Assembly (NCBI RefSeq): GCF_000722695.1
Contig: NZ_JPFU01000013.1
Location: 789,759 to 853,758 of the forward strand
Length of the DNA: 64,000 nucleotides
Direction of reading: 5' to 3'
Source of the DNA: Streptococcus mitis
GTDB lineage: Bacteria; Bacillota; Bacilli; Lactobacillales; Streptococcaceae
Both the position numbers and the translations under genes were made by a program. Shown in pieces: positions 49,431 through 59,800 of this stretch. The notes beneath the pieces were generated by a model. That model made no database searches. It had not been told where the DNA came from and was given only the letters and a program-made list of their open reading frames with translations. Position 1 is the first letter of the stretch. Each line of letters opens with the position of its first letter.

Positions 49431-50411
49431 TTACATCAAATACAAAATTGCTAGGGTCAGGAGACTTGCTAGAAGTCCCACTCCCCAAAAGAAGAAGTCG
49501 ACCTTCCACTCGCTCCAAGGATTTCCTTTACCAGACAATCCTCCAAGCTCAAAATGGTGATGGACAGGTGTCATACGGAAAATACGTTTGCCACCTGTCA
49601 GTTTGAAATAACTGACTTGCATCATGACCGAAGTTGTTTCAAAAACATACACAATTCCGATAATCAAGAGAGTCCATTCTTGGTGGAGGGCCATAGAAAT
49701 CGCTGCCAGCATTCCACCTAAAGCCAAACTTCCCACATCCCCCATAAAGACCTTGGCAGGCTTGTGGTTAAAGACAAAGAAACCGAGTAAACCACCGATC
49801 ATGGCTAGAATCACCAGAAGAATATCCATCTGACCTTGCACATAGGCAATCACTCCATAAGCAGACAAACTAATCACAACAGAAATACTAGCTAAACCGT
49901 CAATGCCGTCTGTCAAGTTGACTGCATTTGAAAAACCGACTAACCAGAAAAGAGCGAAGACAATATAGAAAATCCCTAGATGCACTTGGTAACCAAAGAC
50001 TGAAAGCATATCGCCACCGCGCTCATAGAAAAGGTAGAAAACGACCCCACCTAGAAGCTGAAGAGCCAATTTTTGCTTAGGATTAAGGCCCTCATTGATT
50101 TTACGAAAAACCTTGAGGAAGTCATCTAAAAATCCGACAAGTCCATAAAGGACCAAGATAAACAAAATCATACCGACATTGTTAGTTAATTGTTGGGTAA
50201 AGAGAGCAACGAGGAAACTCACCACAACTGCAGCAATGAGGAAAACAAGTCCCCCCATTGTAGGAGTCCCAGCTTTTGCCTGATGCTGCTTGACATCCTC
50301 GTGCATCTGCTGGCCTGTAATTTGCGCCTTTCGATAAAATTGGATAAAGGCCGGAATTCCTACTAAAGTTAGTAAAAATGTCACAATTCCAGCACTGATG
50401 GAAATAAACAT
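49431..50411 (-). CDS. mraY: Phospho-N-acetylmuramoyl-pentapeptide transferase
   Basis: A 326-residue membrane enzyme with ten helices that transfers phospho-MurNAc-pentapeptide to undecaprenyl phosphate, forming lipid I. Motifs: [23 protein letters not shown] (metal-binding Asp), [13 protein letters not shown] and [12 protein letters not shown], and the C-terminal loop [13 protein letters not shown]. It starts one base after pbpX and ends the cluster. Confidence 0.97.
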   Translation of the reverse strand: MFISISAGIVTFLLTLVGIPAFIQFYRKAQITGQQMHEDVKQHQAKAGTPTMGGLVFLIAAVVVSFLVALFTQQLTNNVGMILFILVLYGLVGFLDDFLKVFRKINEGLNPKQKLALQLLGGVVFYLFYERGGDMLSVFGYQVHLGIFYIVFALFWLVGFSNAVNLTDGIDGLASISVVISLSAYGVIAYVQGQMDILLVILAMIGGLLGFFVFNHKPAKVFMGDVGSLALGGMLAAISMALHQEWTLLIIGIVYVFETTSVMMQVSYFKLTGGKRIFRMTPVHHHFELGGLSGKGNPWSEWKVDFFFWGVGLLASLLTLAILYLM

Positions 50412-50412
50412 A

Positions 50413-52665
50413 TTAGTCTCCTAAAGTTAATTTAATTTTTTTAATGTTTTTGATAGCTGTATTGGTCCGAACATCTTGCTTCTGAACAACGGAACCCGAA
50501 CCTTCAAATTCCAATTCAATATCCAACCATTTGGCAAAGGTCTCAGCAGTCTCCTTTTTCCAGCCATACATATCTGGAATTTCTTCTACCTTATCAGATA
50601 AAAGGAGAACTTGTTGGTTTGGTGCAAGATTTTTTCCTTCTTCTACAGAAGACTCTTTAATCTTTGTCCCAGTACCCACAACGATTGGTTGCACAATATT
50701 TCGACGTAAGGCTTCCGCCAACTCACCAGGTGAAATATCCTTGATGCTAGGCATTGCATAAGAAGATTCTGTCGTCACTTGATCTAAATTTTTAGCAGGA
50801 GATTGAAGATTGAGAGATTCTTTCATAGCTGAAGCCCGCTCCAAGATTGGGTTGGCAAATTCTCCCAACTGGATACCCGAATAATGTTCAGGCTGTTGAA
50901 CCGTTACATACAAGATAAAATCAGGATTTTCAGCAGGGTTCATAGCCACAACCGAGAAAATGTTGTTGGTAGAACCAACTAAGTAGCCTCCATTTTTCTC
51001 GTCAGCGATTTCGGCTGTACCAGACTTGAGGGCTACATTTTGACCTGGAACATTGACAGTTGCTTTCCCAGTACTATGATTGTACATAGTTCCATATCTA
51101 GGATCTGTTCCTACCAAGACCATATGAGTCCGAGTTTGGCTAGCTGCATCTTTCGAAACGGGATTCCCTACGATTTCTTTTTGAGATTTACGAACAGATT
51201 GATCATTTGGATCATACAAGGCTGTAATAAATTTCGGCTCTAGCATGACGCCATCATTGGCAATGGCTGTAAAAGCACGAATCATTTGTGTTTGGGTTAC
51301 TGAAATCCCTTGTCCAAATGAACTCTGAGCAATATTAACAATATTGTCAGCTGGAAGTTGGCCTGCATATTCATCTGTCAAACCAAAACGAGTTGGAACA
51401 CCAAATTTAAAGCGGTTTAGATAGTCCAACCAAGTTGCATCACCCATTTTCTGCTCAAGCAGTGTCATCCCAATATTACTTGAGTGAGCAAATCCTTGAG
51501 AAAAGGTCATCATACCACCACCAGTCAAACCTTCATTAACGTCCCAATCTCGGATAGTCGCATCTGCTATTTTTAATTCACTGCTATTAAAGAATTCTCC
51601 ACCTGGGAAGGTATTGTTATCAATAGAAGCAGCTAGCGTCATGACCTTCATAGTTGAGCCTGGTTCATAGTTACTTTGATAAAGAATATCACGCCAGACA
51701 AAGTCCTTAGTGATTCCTTCCTTAGTATCGGCATCAAAGGTTGGTCGTTGCGTTGTTGCGAGAATTTCCCCTGTTTTGGCACTAACCAAGGTCGCCGTCA
51801 TGTACTTACCTTTTACCTTTTCTAGAAAGGCATTCATCTGGGTTTCCATGAAAGATTGGAGCGGACTAGACAATGTTGTATAGACATCCTTACCATTTAC
51901 AGTCTTCTGTGATATCTGTTCCGTACCTGGAACGATATTCCCTAAACGGTCTTTTTCATAGGTAATAATCCCATCTGTCCCTGCAAGAATAGTATTCAAG
52001 GAACTCTCTAAACCAGAAGTTCCTAACAAACTCTTGCTACCATCCTCATTTTCATGAAGTTGGGCTAAACCAATAAAACTAGAAGCAAATTGTCCATTTG
52101 GATAGCTTCTGTTAGGGCTAGTTGTAAAGTCAATTCCTTCAACACTAGCCTCTTTTAATTCTTTTTTAATAGCCATCATATTGGCATAGGTAATCCCATT
52201 TCCTTTTGCACCAAAAGAAACTTGGGTCAGATTTGGTTGGGCTAGTTGCTCTTTTACATAAGCTTCGTCCATATCCAAATACTTATGGAAAACTTCTGCT
52301 ACCTTATTAAACTGAGAATCCTCTACATAAAGAATTTTCCCCGTTGCCGACTTGTATTTTTTATCAATAACAGCATATACGTTATAGGAGGTCGCATCTT
52401 CAGCGATAGGCACTCCATTTCTGTCATAGATTGTTCCACGTTTGGCAGGAACTGTGCGAGTTGTTTGATGAACCTTCTTAGCTTCTTTTACTAGATCCGC
52501 TCCAAATTTACTACCACTCCCGATAATAACAGCAAAATTGACCAAAAAGATAGCGAAAAGTACGACAGCTAACAAACTGATGTACTTGCCGACTATTCTA
52601 CGGTTTTCTGCTGGAGATTTACGATTTCTTATCGCAAATCGGGTTATTTTTTCTGTCCATTTCAT
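50413..52665 (-). CDS. pbpX: Penicillin-binding protein 2X
   Basis: A 750-residue class B PBP and essential septal transpeptidase. One N-terminal helix (~29-48), the PBP dimerisation domain ([15 protein letters not shown]), a transpeptidase domain with STMK (Ser337), SSN and KSG (547-549), and two C-terminal PASTA domains. Numbering agrees exactly with pneumococcal R6. Compared with the R6 sequence as I remember it, positions 343 (Thr), 384 (Gly) and 552 (Glu, KSGTAE) differ; the last two are reported in low-affinity alleles. Thr338 and Leu546 are unchanged. It sits between ftsL and mraY as usual. Confidence 0.96.
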   Translation of the reverse strand: MKWTEKITRFAIRNRKSPAENRRIVGKYISLLAVVLFAIFLVNFAVIIGSGSKFGADLVKEAKKVHQTTRTVPAKRGTIYDRNGVPIAEDATSYNVYAVIDKKYKSATGKILYVEDSQFNKVAEVFHKYLDMDEAYVKEQLAQPNLTQVSFGAKGNGITYANMMAIKKELKEASVEGIDFTTSPNRSYPNGQFASSFIGLAQLHENEDGSKSLLGTSGLESSLNTILAGTDGIITYEKDRLGNIVPGTEQISQKTVNGKDVYTTLSSPLQSFMETQMNAFLEKVKGKYMTATLVSAKTGEILATTQRPTFDADTKEGITKDFVWRDILYQSNYEPGSTMKVMTLAASIDNNTFPGGEFFNSSELKIADATIRDWDVNEGLTGGGMMTFSQGFAHSSNIGMTLLEQKMGDATWLDYLNRFKFGVPTRFGLTDEYAGQLPADNIVNIAQSSFGQGISVTQTQMIRAFTAIANDGVMLEPKFITALYDPNDQSVRKSQKEIVGNPVSKDAASQTRTHMVLVGTDPRYGTMYNHSTGKATVNVPGQNVALKSGTAEIADEKNGGYLVGSTNNIFSVVAMNPAENPDFILYVTVQQPEHYSGIQLGEFANPILERASAMKESLNLQSPAKNLDQVTTESSYAMPSIKDISPGELAEALRRNIVQPIVVGTGTKIKESSVEEGKNLAPNQQVLLLSDKVEEIPDMYGWKKETAETFAKWLDIELEFEGSGSVVQKQDVRTNTAIKNIKKIKLTLGD

Positions 52666-52668
52666 ATC

Positions 52669-52986
52669 TTACTCCGCTGTTCGGATATTTTCGTTATTCA
52701 ATTTCAAATCTTTTTTATCTGCAATCTCTTTCAAGCGCTCTGAACGAATCAATTCATTCACTTCCTGCTTGGCATCGTCCAGCTCTGTCTTCTTCTCCTC
52801 TATCTGCGCATTGATTTTTGTCAAATCACTTTGCACTTGCAAGAGTCGTGTCTGCATAAAGATAATACTTACTGCTAAAACGAGAGCTGTAAATGCGATG
52901 GAAAGATAAAAAGCCTTCTCCACACGGGAGAATTTTTTTATACGACTCTGCAAGAATTGACTGGTTGTTTCTTTTTTATCTACCAT
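52669..52986 (-). CDS. ftsL: Cell division protein FtsL
   Basis: A 105-residue bitopic division protein. Short cytoplasmic tail, one membrane helix (~27-46, FYLSIAFTALVLAVSIIFM) and an outside leucine-zipper-like coiled coil (QSDLTKINAQIEEKKTELDD) that pairs with DivIC/FtsB. It lies 3 bases before pbpX and 9 after rsmH. Confidence 0.95.
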   Translation of the reverse strand: MVDKKETTSQFLQSRIKKFSRVEKAFYLSIAFTALVLAVSIIFMQTRLLQVQSDLTKINAQIEEKKTELDDAKQEVNELIRSERLKEIADKKDLKLNNENIRTAE

Positions 52987-52995
52987 TTTTTCCTC

Positions 52996-53946
52996 TTACT
53001 TGTGAATTTTTCTGGCCACGCGCAACTTAGCTGAGTGCGAGCGGTTATTAGCTTCTAATTCTTCTGCACTTGGTAAGATTGGCTTACGGGACACCAATTC
53101 CATCTTGGGCTTGAGATCATCTGGGATGAAAGGCAAACCTTTGGGAACTTCCACTGTTGAAGCTTCCTTAAACAACTGCTTGGTCAAGCGGTCTTCTAGC
53201 GAATGGAAGGTAATCACTGAGATTCTACCATCTAGAGCCAACATCTCCATAGCCTGCTGGATAGATTCATCTGCCGCTCCCAGTTCATCATTGACTTCAA
53301 TTCGAATAGCTTGGAAAATCTGCTTAGCAGGATGGCCCTTCTTCTTGAGTTCCTTAGCAGGTTTAGCCGACTTGATAATCTCTGCTAACTCAGTCGTTGT
53401 CTCAATCGGCTTGACTTCACGTGCTTGTTCAATCTTACGCGCAATCTGTTTAGAAAACTTATCCTCGCCATATTTGAAGAAAATACGAACCAAGTCATGA
53501 TAGTCATAGTGGTTCACCACTTCATAGGCTGTCAGACTAGCATCCTGATTCATCCGCATGTCCAGTGGCGCATCCTTTTTATAAGAAAAACCACGCTCAC
53601 GCTGGTCCAATTGAGGACTAGACACTCCCAAGTCATAACAAATTCCATCAATTTCCTGGACACCAGCTTCGCGCAAACGTGCCTGTAAATGACGGAAGTT
53701 ATCCTTGATAAAAGTCACCATTCCCTTTTCAATGTAAGGTGCCAAACGTTCTTGCGCATTGTCAATGGCATTCTGGTCCTGGTCAAAGGCATAGAGATGG
53801 CCTTTTTCACTTAATTTACTTAATAAATATTCGCTGTGGCCCGCTCCACCCAAAGTCGCATCAACGTAGATACCGTCAGGCTTTACGTCGAGCATATCAA
53901 TCGTTTCGTGGAGTAAGACCGTTACATGATGAAATTCTTTTGTCAT
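52996..53946 (-). CDS. rsmH: 16S rRNA (cytosine-1402-N4) methyltransferase RsmH
   Basis: A 316-residue SAM-dependent enzyme (MraW) that N4-methylates C1402 in the decoding centre. Motifs: [27 protein letters not shown] (SAM binding), [23 protein letters not shown] and [18 protein letters not shown] [14 protein letters not shown] at the end. First gene of rsmH-ftsL-pbpX-mraY. GGTAAAAT just upstream is a possible extended -10. Confidence 0.96.
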   Translation of the reverse strand: MTKEFHHVTVLLHETIDMLDVKPDGIYVDATLGGAGHSEYLLSKLSEKGHLYAFDQDQNAIDNAQERLAPYIEKGMVTFIKDNFRHLQARLREAGVQEIDGICYDLGVSSPQLDQRERGFSYKKDAPLDMRMNQDASLTAYEVVNHYDYHDLVRIFFKYGEDKFSKQIARKIEQAREVKPIETTTELAEIIKSAKPAKELKKKGHPAKQIFQAIRIEVNDELGAADESIQQAMEMLALDGRISVITFHSLEDRLTKQLFKEASTVEVPKGLPFIPDDLKPKMELVSRKPILPSAEELEANNRSHSAKLRVARKIHK

Positions 53947-54031
53947 ATCTTATCTATTTTACCACAAATCCGACTAGCTTGCACTAGTCAGACAAATAGG
54001 TCAAAAAAAGTAAGATTTCTTTAAGAAATAT

Positions 54032-54083
54032 GTCAAATATGCTTGACATTCGATCTATAGGAGAATATAATATAGTCAAATAT
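54032..54083 (+). promoter_or_regulatory. Promoter of the XRE operon flanked by direct repeats
   Basis: TTGACA (54043-54048), 17-base spacer, TATAAT (54066-54071): full consensus. The 9-base word GTCAAATAT occurs at 54032-54040 and 54075-54083, just outside each promoter hexamer, spaced 43 bases. These could be operators for the encoded XRE repressor. Confidence 0.75.
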
Positions 54084-54111
54084 ATACGACACAAATCAGA
54101 AAGGAGAACAG

Positions 54112-54306
54112 ATGAATCGTGTGAAAGAATTTCGCAAGGAACTAGGCATTTCCCAGCTCGAGCTCGCCAAGGATATCGGTGTCTCGAGACAAACCATCAA
54201 TATGATTGAGAACGACAAGTACAATCCAACCCTGGAACTCTGTCTCAATCTCGCCCGTAGCCTCCAAACTGACCTCAACAGTCTCTTTTGGGAGGATAAT
54301 TTTTAA
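54112..54306 (+). CDS. Small XRE-family (Cro/CI-like) transcription regulator
   Basis: A 64-residue protein that is almost entirely one helix-turn-helix domain: VKEFRKELGISQLELAKDIGVSRQTINMIENDKYNPTLELCLNLARSLQTDLNSLFW. This stand-alone type (YgzD/PlcR-N-like) commonly represses a following membrane-protein gene. It is first in an operon with four membrane-protein genes and gpx, 15 bases apart from the next gene. The AGGAG site is strong. In pneumococcus I recall a similar regulator next to rsmH. Confidence 0.92.
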   Translation: MNRVKEFRKELGISQLELAKDIGVSRQTINMIENDKYNPTLELCLNLARSLQTDLNSLFWEDNF

Positions 54307-54321
54307 AAAAGGAGCCAACTC

Positions 54322-54864
54322 ATGAAAAAAGAAACCTTCACTGAAAAACTCATCAAACGCACATACGGTATTTCTAGTCCCCTTGACGAATACAAACGGC
54401 GTGAGGCTGATCGTATCGGCAACCAAGTCTTTATCATCCTCTTTTATCTGATGATTTTCGGAAATCTCATTCCACTCCTTCTGGCCTATAAATATCCTCA
54501 AGAAGTGGCTCTAATCTATCCTCCTCTGATTTTAGTGATTGCCCTCATCGCTGCTGGCTATGTCACCTACCAAATGAAAAAAACAGGGATTACAGCTATT
54601 GATCCAGATATGCTGAGTGAGAAAGAAAGTAAGCAACTACACTACCCAGGTCTGAAAGCAGGTTTGTTCTTTGGTCTATGGATGTTTTTTATAACTCCTC
54701 TTCTCGGTATACTCATAGGTGAAGGTCAGGACTATTTTCATTCTCTTCTCACTATAAGAAATGGTGTATCAAGCATTCTCGGTTCTATTTTCTTCGGAGC
54801 GAGCATACAGTTCCTCATCTCCCGTCGCATTGCAAAAGCCAAGAAAAATCAAGATAATGATTAG
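54322..54864 (+). CDS. DUF3278-type membrane protein
   Basis: A 180-residue protein with four predicted membrane segments in two pairs (~35-55, 62-82, 112-130, 145-165). It starts KKETFTEKLIKRTYGISSPLDEYKRREADRIG and ends with basic ARAKKNQDND-like residues (IAKAKKNQDND). Such proteins often follow small XRE regulators in streptococci; function unknown. The C-terminal half (from LHYPGLKAG) is repeated in the next gene. Confidence 0.8.
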   Translation: MKKETFTEKLIKRTYGISSPLDEYKRREADRIGNQVFIILFYLMIFGNLIPLLLAYKYPQEVALIYPPLILVIALIAAGYVTYQMKKTGITAIDPDMLSEKESKQLHYPGLKAGLFFGLWMFFITPLLGILIGEGQDYFHSLLTIRNGVSSILGSIFFGASIQFLISRRIAKAKKNQDND

Positions 54865-54874
54865 GAGGAAACTC

Positions 54875-55117
54875 ATGAAAAAAGAAAAGAAACAGTTACG
54901 TTATCCTGGTCTGAAAGCAGGTTCGATTTATGGAACAGTGATATTTTTTATAATTCCACTCATTGATACCCTAACAAGTGAAAATCCAAATTTTATCACT
55001 TCTCTTCTAAATACAAAACATATTTTTAAAACTATACTGGGAGCTTTCTTTTTCGGAGTGATGATGCATATTGTCGACTCACTTCGTATTGCAAGAGCTA
55101 AAAAAGACCAGGATTAG
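54875..55117 (+). CDS. Short paralogue of the preceding membrane protein (C-terminal half only)
   Basis: An 80-residue membrane protein (KKEKKQLRYPGLKAGSIYG..., ending RIARAKKDQD) that aligns along its whole length with residues ~105-178 of the gene before it: YPGLKAG, a helix, a short acidic loop, a second helix, then R-A-KK-QD. It looks like a partial tandem duplication that kept a start codon and AGGAGG site. I chose ATG 54875; an open frame extends upstream through the previous gene but has no ribosome site. Confidence 0.75.
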   Translation: MKKEKKQLRYPGLKAGSIYGTVIFFIIPLIDTLTSENPNFITSLLNTKHIFKTILGAFFFGVMMHIVDSLRIARAKKDQD

Positions 55118-55126
55118 GAGGTACCT

Positions 55127-55450
55127 ATGAAATCATTACTAACTTTACTGACCTATCATATTTTGTTCAGTTCTCTGCTCATCTTCATCATCGTTTCAGG
55201 GAACTTAATCAGAGAGATATTCCTCGTGCTAGTCTTTGTTCCAGCCCTTAACAAAGGACTGACTTATCTAAAGATTGACTCCCAAAAAACACGCATACTC
55301 AACTTAGCACTATGCTTTATGATTCTATCTTTACCACAACTGATGCTCATCTCAAGCGGTTGGAAATATTATTTACTGTTCACTATCGCTATCCTTTCTT
55401 CTATCACTTATCTTTATTATCTCTATCAATTCGTAAAAGAAAGTCAGTAA
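55127..55450 (+). CDS. Hypothetical small membrane protein
   Basis: A 107-residue protein with three or four hydrophobic segments and almost no loops (KSLLTLLTYHILFSSLLIFII..., ending YQFVKESQ). No family recognised. AGGAGGT precedes the ATG; it lies 9 bases after the previous gene, so it is part of the operon. Confidence 0.75.
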   Translation: MKSLLTLLTYHILFSSLLIFIIVSGNLIREIFLVLVFVPALNKGLTYLKIDSQKTRILNLALCFMILSLPQLMLISSGWKYYLLFTIAILSSITYLYYLYQFVKESQ

Positions 55451-55476
55451 AACTGCTCATTTAGGAGGTTACTAGT

Positions 55477-56055
55477 ATGAAAAAAGAAGACTTAACCACT
55501 CGCCTACTTCGAAATCTCTTTCACATCCAAGGCCCTTTTGATGAATGCCGACAAGAGATTATCTACAAGGCTTGTGCCCGTTCTATGGTTCAAATCGTTT
55601 ATTCTTCCTTCTTTCTCTTCTTGTTTTATCTATTATTTGGACGCTTCATAGAAGCCGTTCGCTATGCCATGCCCTACGTATACTCTGGACTCATTTTTTT
55701 CATTACCTTAAAAACTCAAAGAGCCGTCAAAGAACTCCACTTGGAAAAAGATGACAAGTCAGAAATCATCCTCAAAACCTACAGCAAAGCTCAAATCAAA
55801 TTTCGAAGTTGGGTTGTGTTTATCGGTCTTCAGATTGGCCTCTTTACCTTACTCATCTTTCATAAGGTCTTCGTTCAGCAGATGTCCTTTTCAGATTTTG
55901 GGAAGTTGCTCATGCAATTCGATAAAAGTGTCCCTTTCCTGATGTATGGCCTGATTATCGGTAGCATTTTTGGAACCCTGACCTACGGATTTCTATCACT
56001 ACAGGAGGAGAAAACTCCTAAAAATACCAAACAGAAGGAGAAAAGCAAGCAATGA
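55477..56055 (+). CDS. DUF3278-like membrane protein, second full-length copy
   Basis: A 192-residue protein with four membrane segments. Its N-terminus (KKEDLTTRLLRNLFHIQGPFDECRQEI) aligns with the start of the 54322 gene (KKETFTEKLIKRTYGISSPLDEYKRRE), so the two are diverged paralogues. The tail is Lys/Gln-rich. Its TGA stop overlaps the ATG of gpx (ATGA), coupling translation. Function unknown. Confidence 0.78.
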   Translation: MKKEDLTTRLLRNLFHIQGPFDECRQEIIYKACARSMVQIVYSSFFLFLFYLLFGRFIEAVRYAMPYVYSGLIFFITLKTQRAVKELHLEKDDKSEIILKTYSKAQIKFRSWVVFIGLQIGLFTLLIFHKVFVQQMSFSDFGKLLMQFDKSVPFLMYGLIIGSIFGTLTYGFLSLQEEKTPKNTKQKEKSKQ

Positions 56056-56528
56056 CTTCACTATACGATTTTTCAGTCTTGAACCAAGACAATCAAGAAA
56101 CTCCACTAGAGACCTATCGTGGTAAGGTTCTCTTGGTTGTCAACACTGCTACTGGATGTGGTTTAACGCCCCAGTACCAAGGACTTCAAGAACTCTATGA
56201 TCACTATCAAGAACAAGGTTTTGAAATTTTAGACTTCCCTTGCAATCAGTTTATGGGACAAGCACCAGGCAGCGCAGAAGAAATCAACAACTTCTGTAGC
56301 CTAAACTATCAAACCACTTTCCCACGTTTTGCCAAGATTAAGGTAAACGGCAAGGAGGCAGATCCCCTCTATGTTTGGTTGAAAGACCAGAAATCTGGCC
56401 CACTAGGAAAACGAATCGAATGGAATTTCGCTAAATTTCTCATCGGTCGTGATGGGCTTGTTTTTGAACGCTTCTCTTCCAAAACAGACCCACAACAAAT
56501 TGAAGATGCGATACGAAAATTACTCTGA
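56052..56528 (+). CDS. Glutathione peroxidase-family thiol peroxidase
   Basis: A 158-residue thioredoxin-fold peroxidase that reduces hydroperoxides. NTATGCGLTPQY (peroxidatic Cys, no selenocysteine codon), LDFPCNQF (second Cys) and EWNFAKFLI (Trp-Asn) are the family's catalytic elements. The two Cys suggest a thioredoxin-dependent mechanism. Full length. It overlaps the preceding membrane-protein gene by 4 bases, so it is co-expressed with the XRE operon. Confidence 0.94.
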   Translation: MTSLYDFSVLNQDNQETPLETYRGKVLLVVNTATGCGLTPQYQGLQELYDHYQEQGFEILDFPCNQFMGQAPGSAEEINNFCSLNYQTTFPRFAKIKVNGKEADPLYVWLKDQKSGPLGKRIEWNFAKFLIGRDGLVFERFSSKTDPQQIEDAIRKLL

Positions 56529-56535
56529 TTTTTTG

Positions 56536-56582
56536 AATACATCCTTTCATTTAGTTTAATTTTTGAAAGGATGTATTTTTTC
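56536..56582 (+). terminator. Terminator of the XRE-gpx operon
   Basis: A 14-bp perfect stem (AATACATCCTTTCA and its complement) followed by TTTTTTCTTT, 8 bases past the gpx stop. Confidence 0.9.
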
Positions 56583-56730
56583 TTTAAAAAGCAAATGAAT
56601 TTCTTTAAGTTAGATTGATTTTCTTACATTTCTCTATTGCATTTCTTGGAATAATTTAGTATATTTGTTATATTAAGGATTTTGGGTCATTTTAAAGATT
56701 AAGATGGCAATTTAAATTTTTTATCTTAAG

Positions 56731-56746
56731 ATGAAAGCGCTTAAAT
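56731..56746 (+). promoter_or_regulatory. cre-like site upstream of the protease-fucosidase gene
   Basis: ATGAAAGCGCTTAAAT matches WTGNAANCGNWNNCAW with one mismatch. It lies about 120 bases before the start codon. CcpA control of a glycan-degrading enzyme would be expected. No consensus promoter hexamers are obvious in 56583-56865, which is otherwise empty. Confidence 0.6.
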
Positions 56747-56865
56747 AGGAGGAAGGTTATACTCAAACTATTGAACAAATCAACTATCATTAAAGAAAAT
56801 CGTTTCCAAGTCATACTTGGGCTCAGACAGTAGCTGACTGTCTTTATTCAAACTAGGAGTACATT

Positions 56866-59800
56866 ATGAATCGATACCTTTTTGAAAAAGGGCAAACTTT
56901 TAGCATCAGAAAATTAACCGTTGGTGTTGCTTCGGTTATGGTTGGGCTCGCTTTTTTTGCATCTGGAACAGCACTAGCGGACGAAGCAAAATTTGAAGCT
57001 ACAAGTTCTCAACCAAACGTAGAAAAATTGGCCGGGGCTGAAAAAACCAAACCAGAAATCAAAAATGAAAGTCCTGTAATCTCTACACCTCAAAAGTCAG
57101 AGCAAGCAGAGAAAACTGTTAAACCAGCAGAAGAAAAATCTGTAGCAGATACTAAAACTGCTGACCTGCTTCCTGAAGAAATCCACGATCAAGCTTATCC
57201 TAATACGCCCGTGAAAAACATAGATACTTCAGCAATTGTAGACAAGAAGGATAGCCCAAAAGTTGAGACAGAAAGCATTCTAAAAAACAAGGAAGAACTT
57301 CCAAAAGAAGCTGAAAATGCTAATCGTGCAATCATCAACGGTGGTCTAGATTTGAAGCACGTACCTTATGAAGGACAACCTGCTACTGCTGCTAGTATGA
57401 TTTACACTATTTACAATGGTGGTTCCCAACGCTATATCGTGCCTGGTTCTGGTATTTTTGTGGCACCAAATGTCATCTTGACTGTCGCTCACAACTTTTT
57501 AGAATCAAACCGTGATACAAAAGAAGGACATATTCGAGGTGGAGATTCTGCTAAGTTTTACTATAACCTCGGTTCTAATTCTGCAGTTCGTAATTCTCAA
57601 CCTGTAACGGGTAATACTACTCTTTTTAAAGAAGAAGATATTCATTTTTGGAACAAGAAAGAATTTGGAAAAGGATATCAAAATGACTTGGCTGCTGTTG
57701 TAGCACCTGTTCCTCTTCAAATCGCTAGTCCAAATAAAGCTGCTACCTTTGTTCCCTTGGCAGAAAATAAAACCTATCAACCAGGAGATCCTGTTAGCAC
57801 GATTGGATATCCGAACGATTCAAGCTCACCAGAGCTCAAAAAACCAATTGTTGCTGGTCAACTTTACAAGGTAGATGGTGTTGTGAAGTCTGTTGATAAG
57901 TATGATGATAAAGGCTCAAAAGGCATCACCTATCATATGACTTCTATTTCAGGCCTTTCAGGTGCTGGCATTATCAACGGCGATGGTAAAGTAGTCGGTG
58001 TTCACCAACACGGCACAATCGAAAACGGCATCCCTGACAAAGACCGTTTCGGTGGTGGAATCGTTCTCTCCCCTGAGCAAGTCAAATGGGTAAAAGATAT
58101 TATCGCTAAATATGGTGTCAAAGGTTGGTACCAAGGTGATAATGGGAAACGATATTACTTTACTCCTGAAGGAGAAATGTTCAGAAATAAAACTGCTGTT
58201 ATTGGTGAAAATCAATATTCTTTCGATGAAAACGGTGTTGCAACACTCATTAAAGGAATCGATTACGGACGTGTAGTGGTTCAACACGTAGACGAAACTG
58301 GCAATCCAATCAAAACTGATGATACTTTTGTTGAAAAGACCGAAGTTGGAACAGCTTTTGATTATGACTTCAAAAAAGAAATCGCTAAGACCGACTTCTA
58401 TACAAAAAATCAAGAGAAATACCAGATTGTCTCTATTGATGGCGTCGAAATCAACAAGCAACTCAAAGATGAGTGGACTTACAAGGTCGTCAGCAAAACA
58501 GCTCCAGGAACACGGGTCATCAAGGTGGTTTATAAAGTGAATAAAGGTTCATTTGCCATTCATTATCGCTTGAAAGCCTCAGAGCAAGAATTAGCAGATG
58601 TGACTACTGATAATAACGATGGAAAAGAATACGATGTTTCCTTTGTAAATACTTTTGAAGCAAAAGAAATCGCAGGCTACCGCGCAATCACTCCACGCTT
58701 AGAAGCCAGCATCCAGCACAAGGGTGTGAATGATATCGTCTTTGAATACGAAAAAATCTCTGATAGCTCTAATCCGACTTCAACTGTTTTACCTGTTGCT
58801 CATCCAGAAGATAAGGAAACAGAAATCGGAAATCACGGTCCGCTTCCAAGCAAGGCTCAACTTGATTATCACAAGGAAGAATTAGCCGCCTTCATCCACT
58901 ATGGTATGAATACTTATACCAATTCTGAGTGGGGACACGGAAATGAAGATCCTAAAAACTTCAATCCAACTAACTTAGATACAGACCAATGGATTCGTAC
59001 TCTAAAGGAAACTGGCTTTAAACGCACTATTATGGTTGTCAAACACCACGACGGTTTCGTTATTTACCCATCTAAATATACAAATCATACCGTAGCTGCA
59101 AGCCCATGGAAAGATGGAAAAGGGGACCTTCTAGAAGAAATCTCTAAATCTGCTACTAAATACGATATGAACATGGGTGTTTACCTATCACCATGGGATG
59201 TTAATAGCCCTAAATATAAGGTAGCTACTCAAAAAGAATACAACGAATACTACCTCAATCAACTAAAAGAAATCCTTGGCAATCCAAAATACGGTAATAA
59301 GGGTAAATTTATCGAAGTCTGGATGGATGGAGCACGCGGTAGCGGTGCCCAAAAAGTAACCTATACTTTTGATGAGTGGTTCAAATACATCAAGGAAGCT
59401 GAAGGAGATATCGCTATCTTCTCTGCCGAACCAACAAGTGTCCGTTGGATTGGAAATGAGCGTGGTATCGCCGGTGACCCTGTATGGCACAAGGTCAAGA
59501 AAGCAAATATCACCGAAAACGTTAAGAACGAATACCTTAACCACGGTGACCCTGACGGAGATATGTACTCTGTAGGGGAAGCAGATGTTTCTATCCGTTC
59601 TGGCTGGTTCTACCACGATAACCAGCAGCCAAAATCCCTCAAAGAATTGATGGATATCTACTTCAAGTCTGTTGGTCGTGGAACGCCACTTCTTCTCAAC
59701 ATTCCACCAAACAAAGAAGGTAAATTCGCAGATGCTGATGTGGCTCGCTTGAAAGAGTTCAAGGCAACCCTTGATCAAATGTATGCGACTGACTTTGCCA

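Noticed and set aside
56766..56835. A short TTG-initiated ORF before the fucosidase gene
   Set aside because: The AGGAGG at 56747 is too far from the TTG (about 20 bases) and the 20-codon product is not recognisable.
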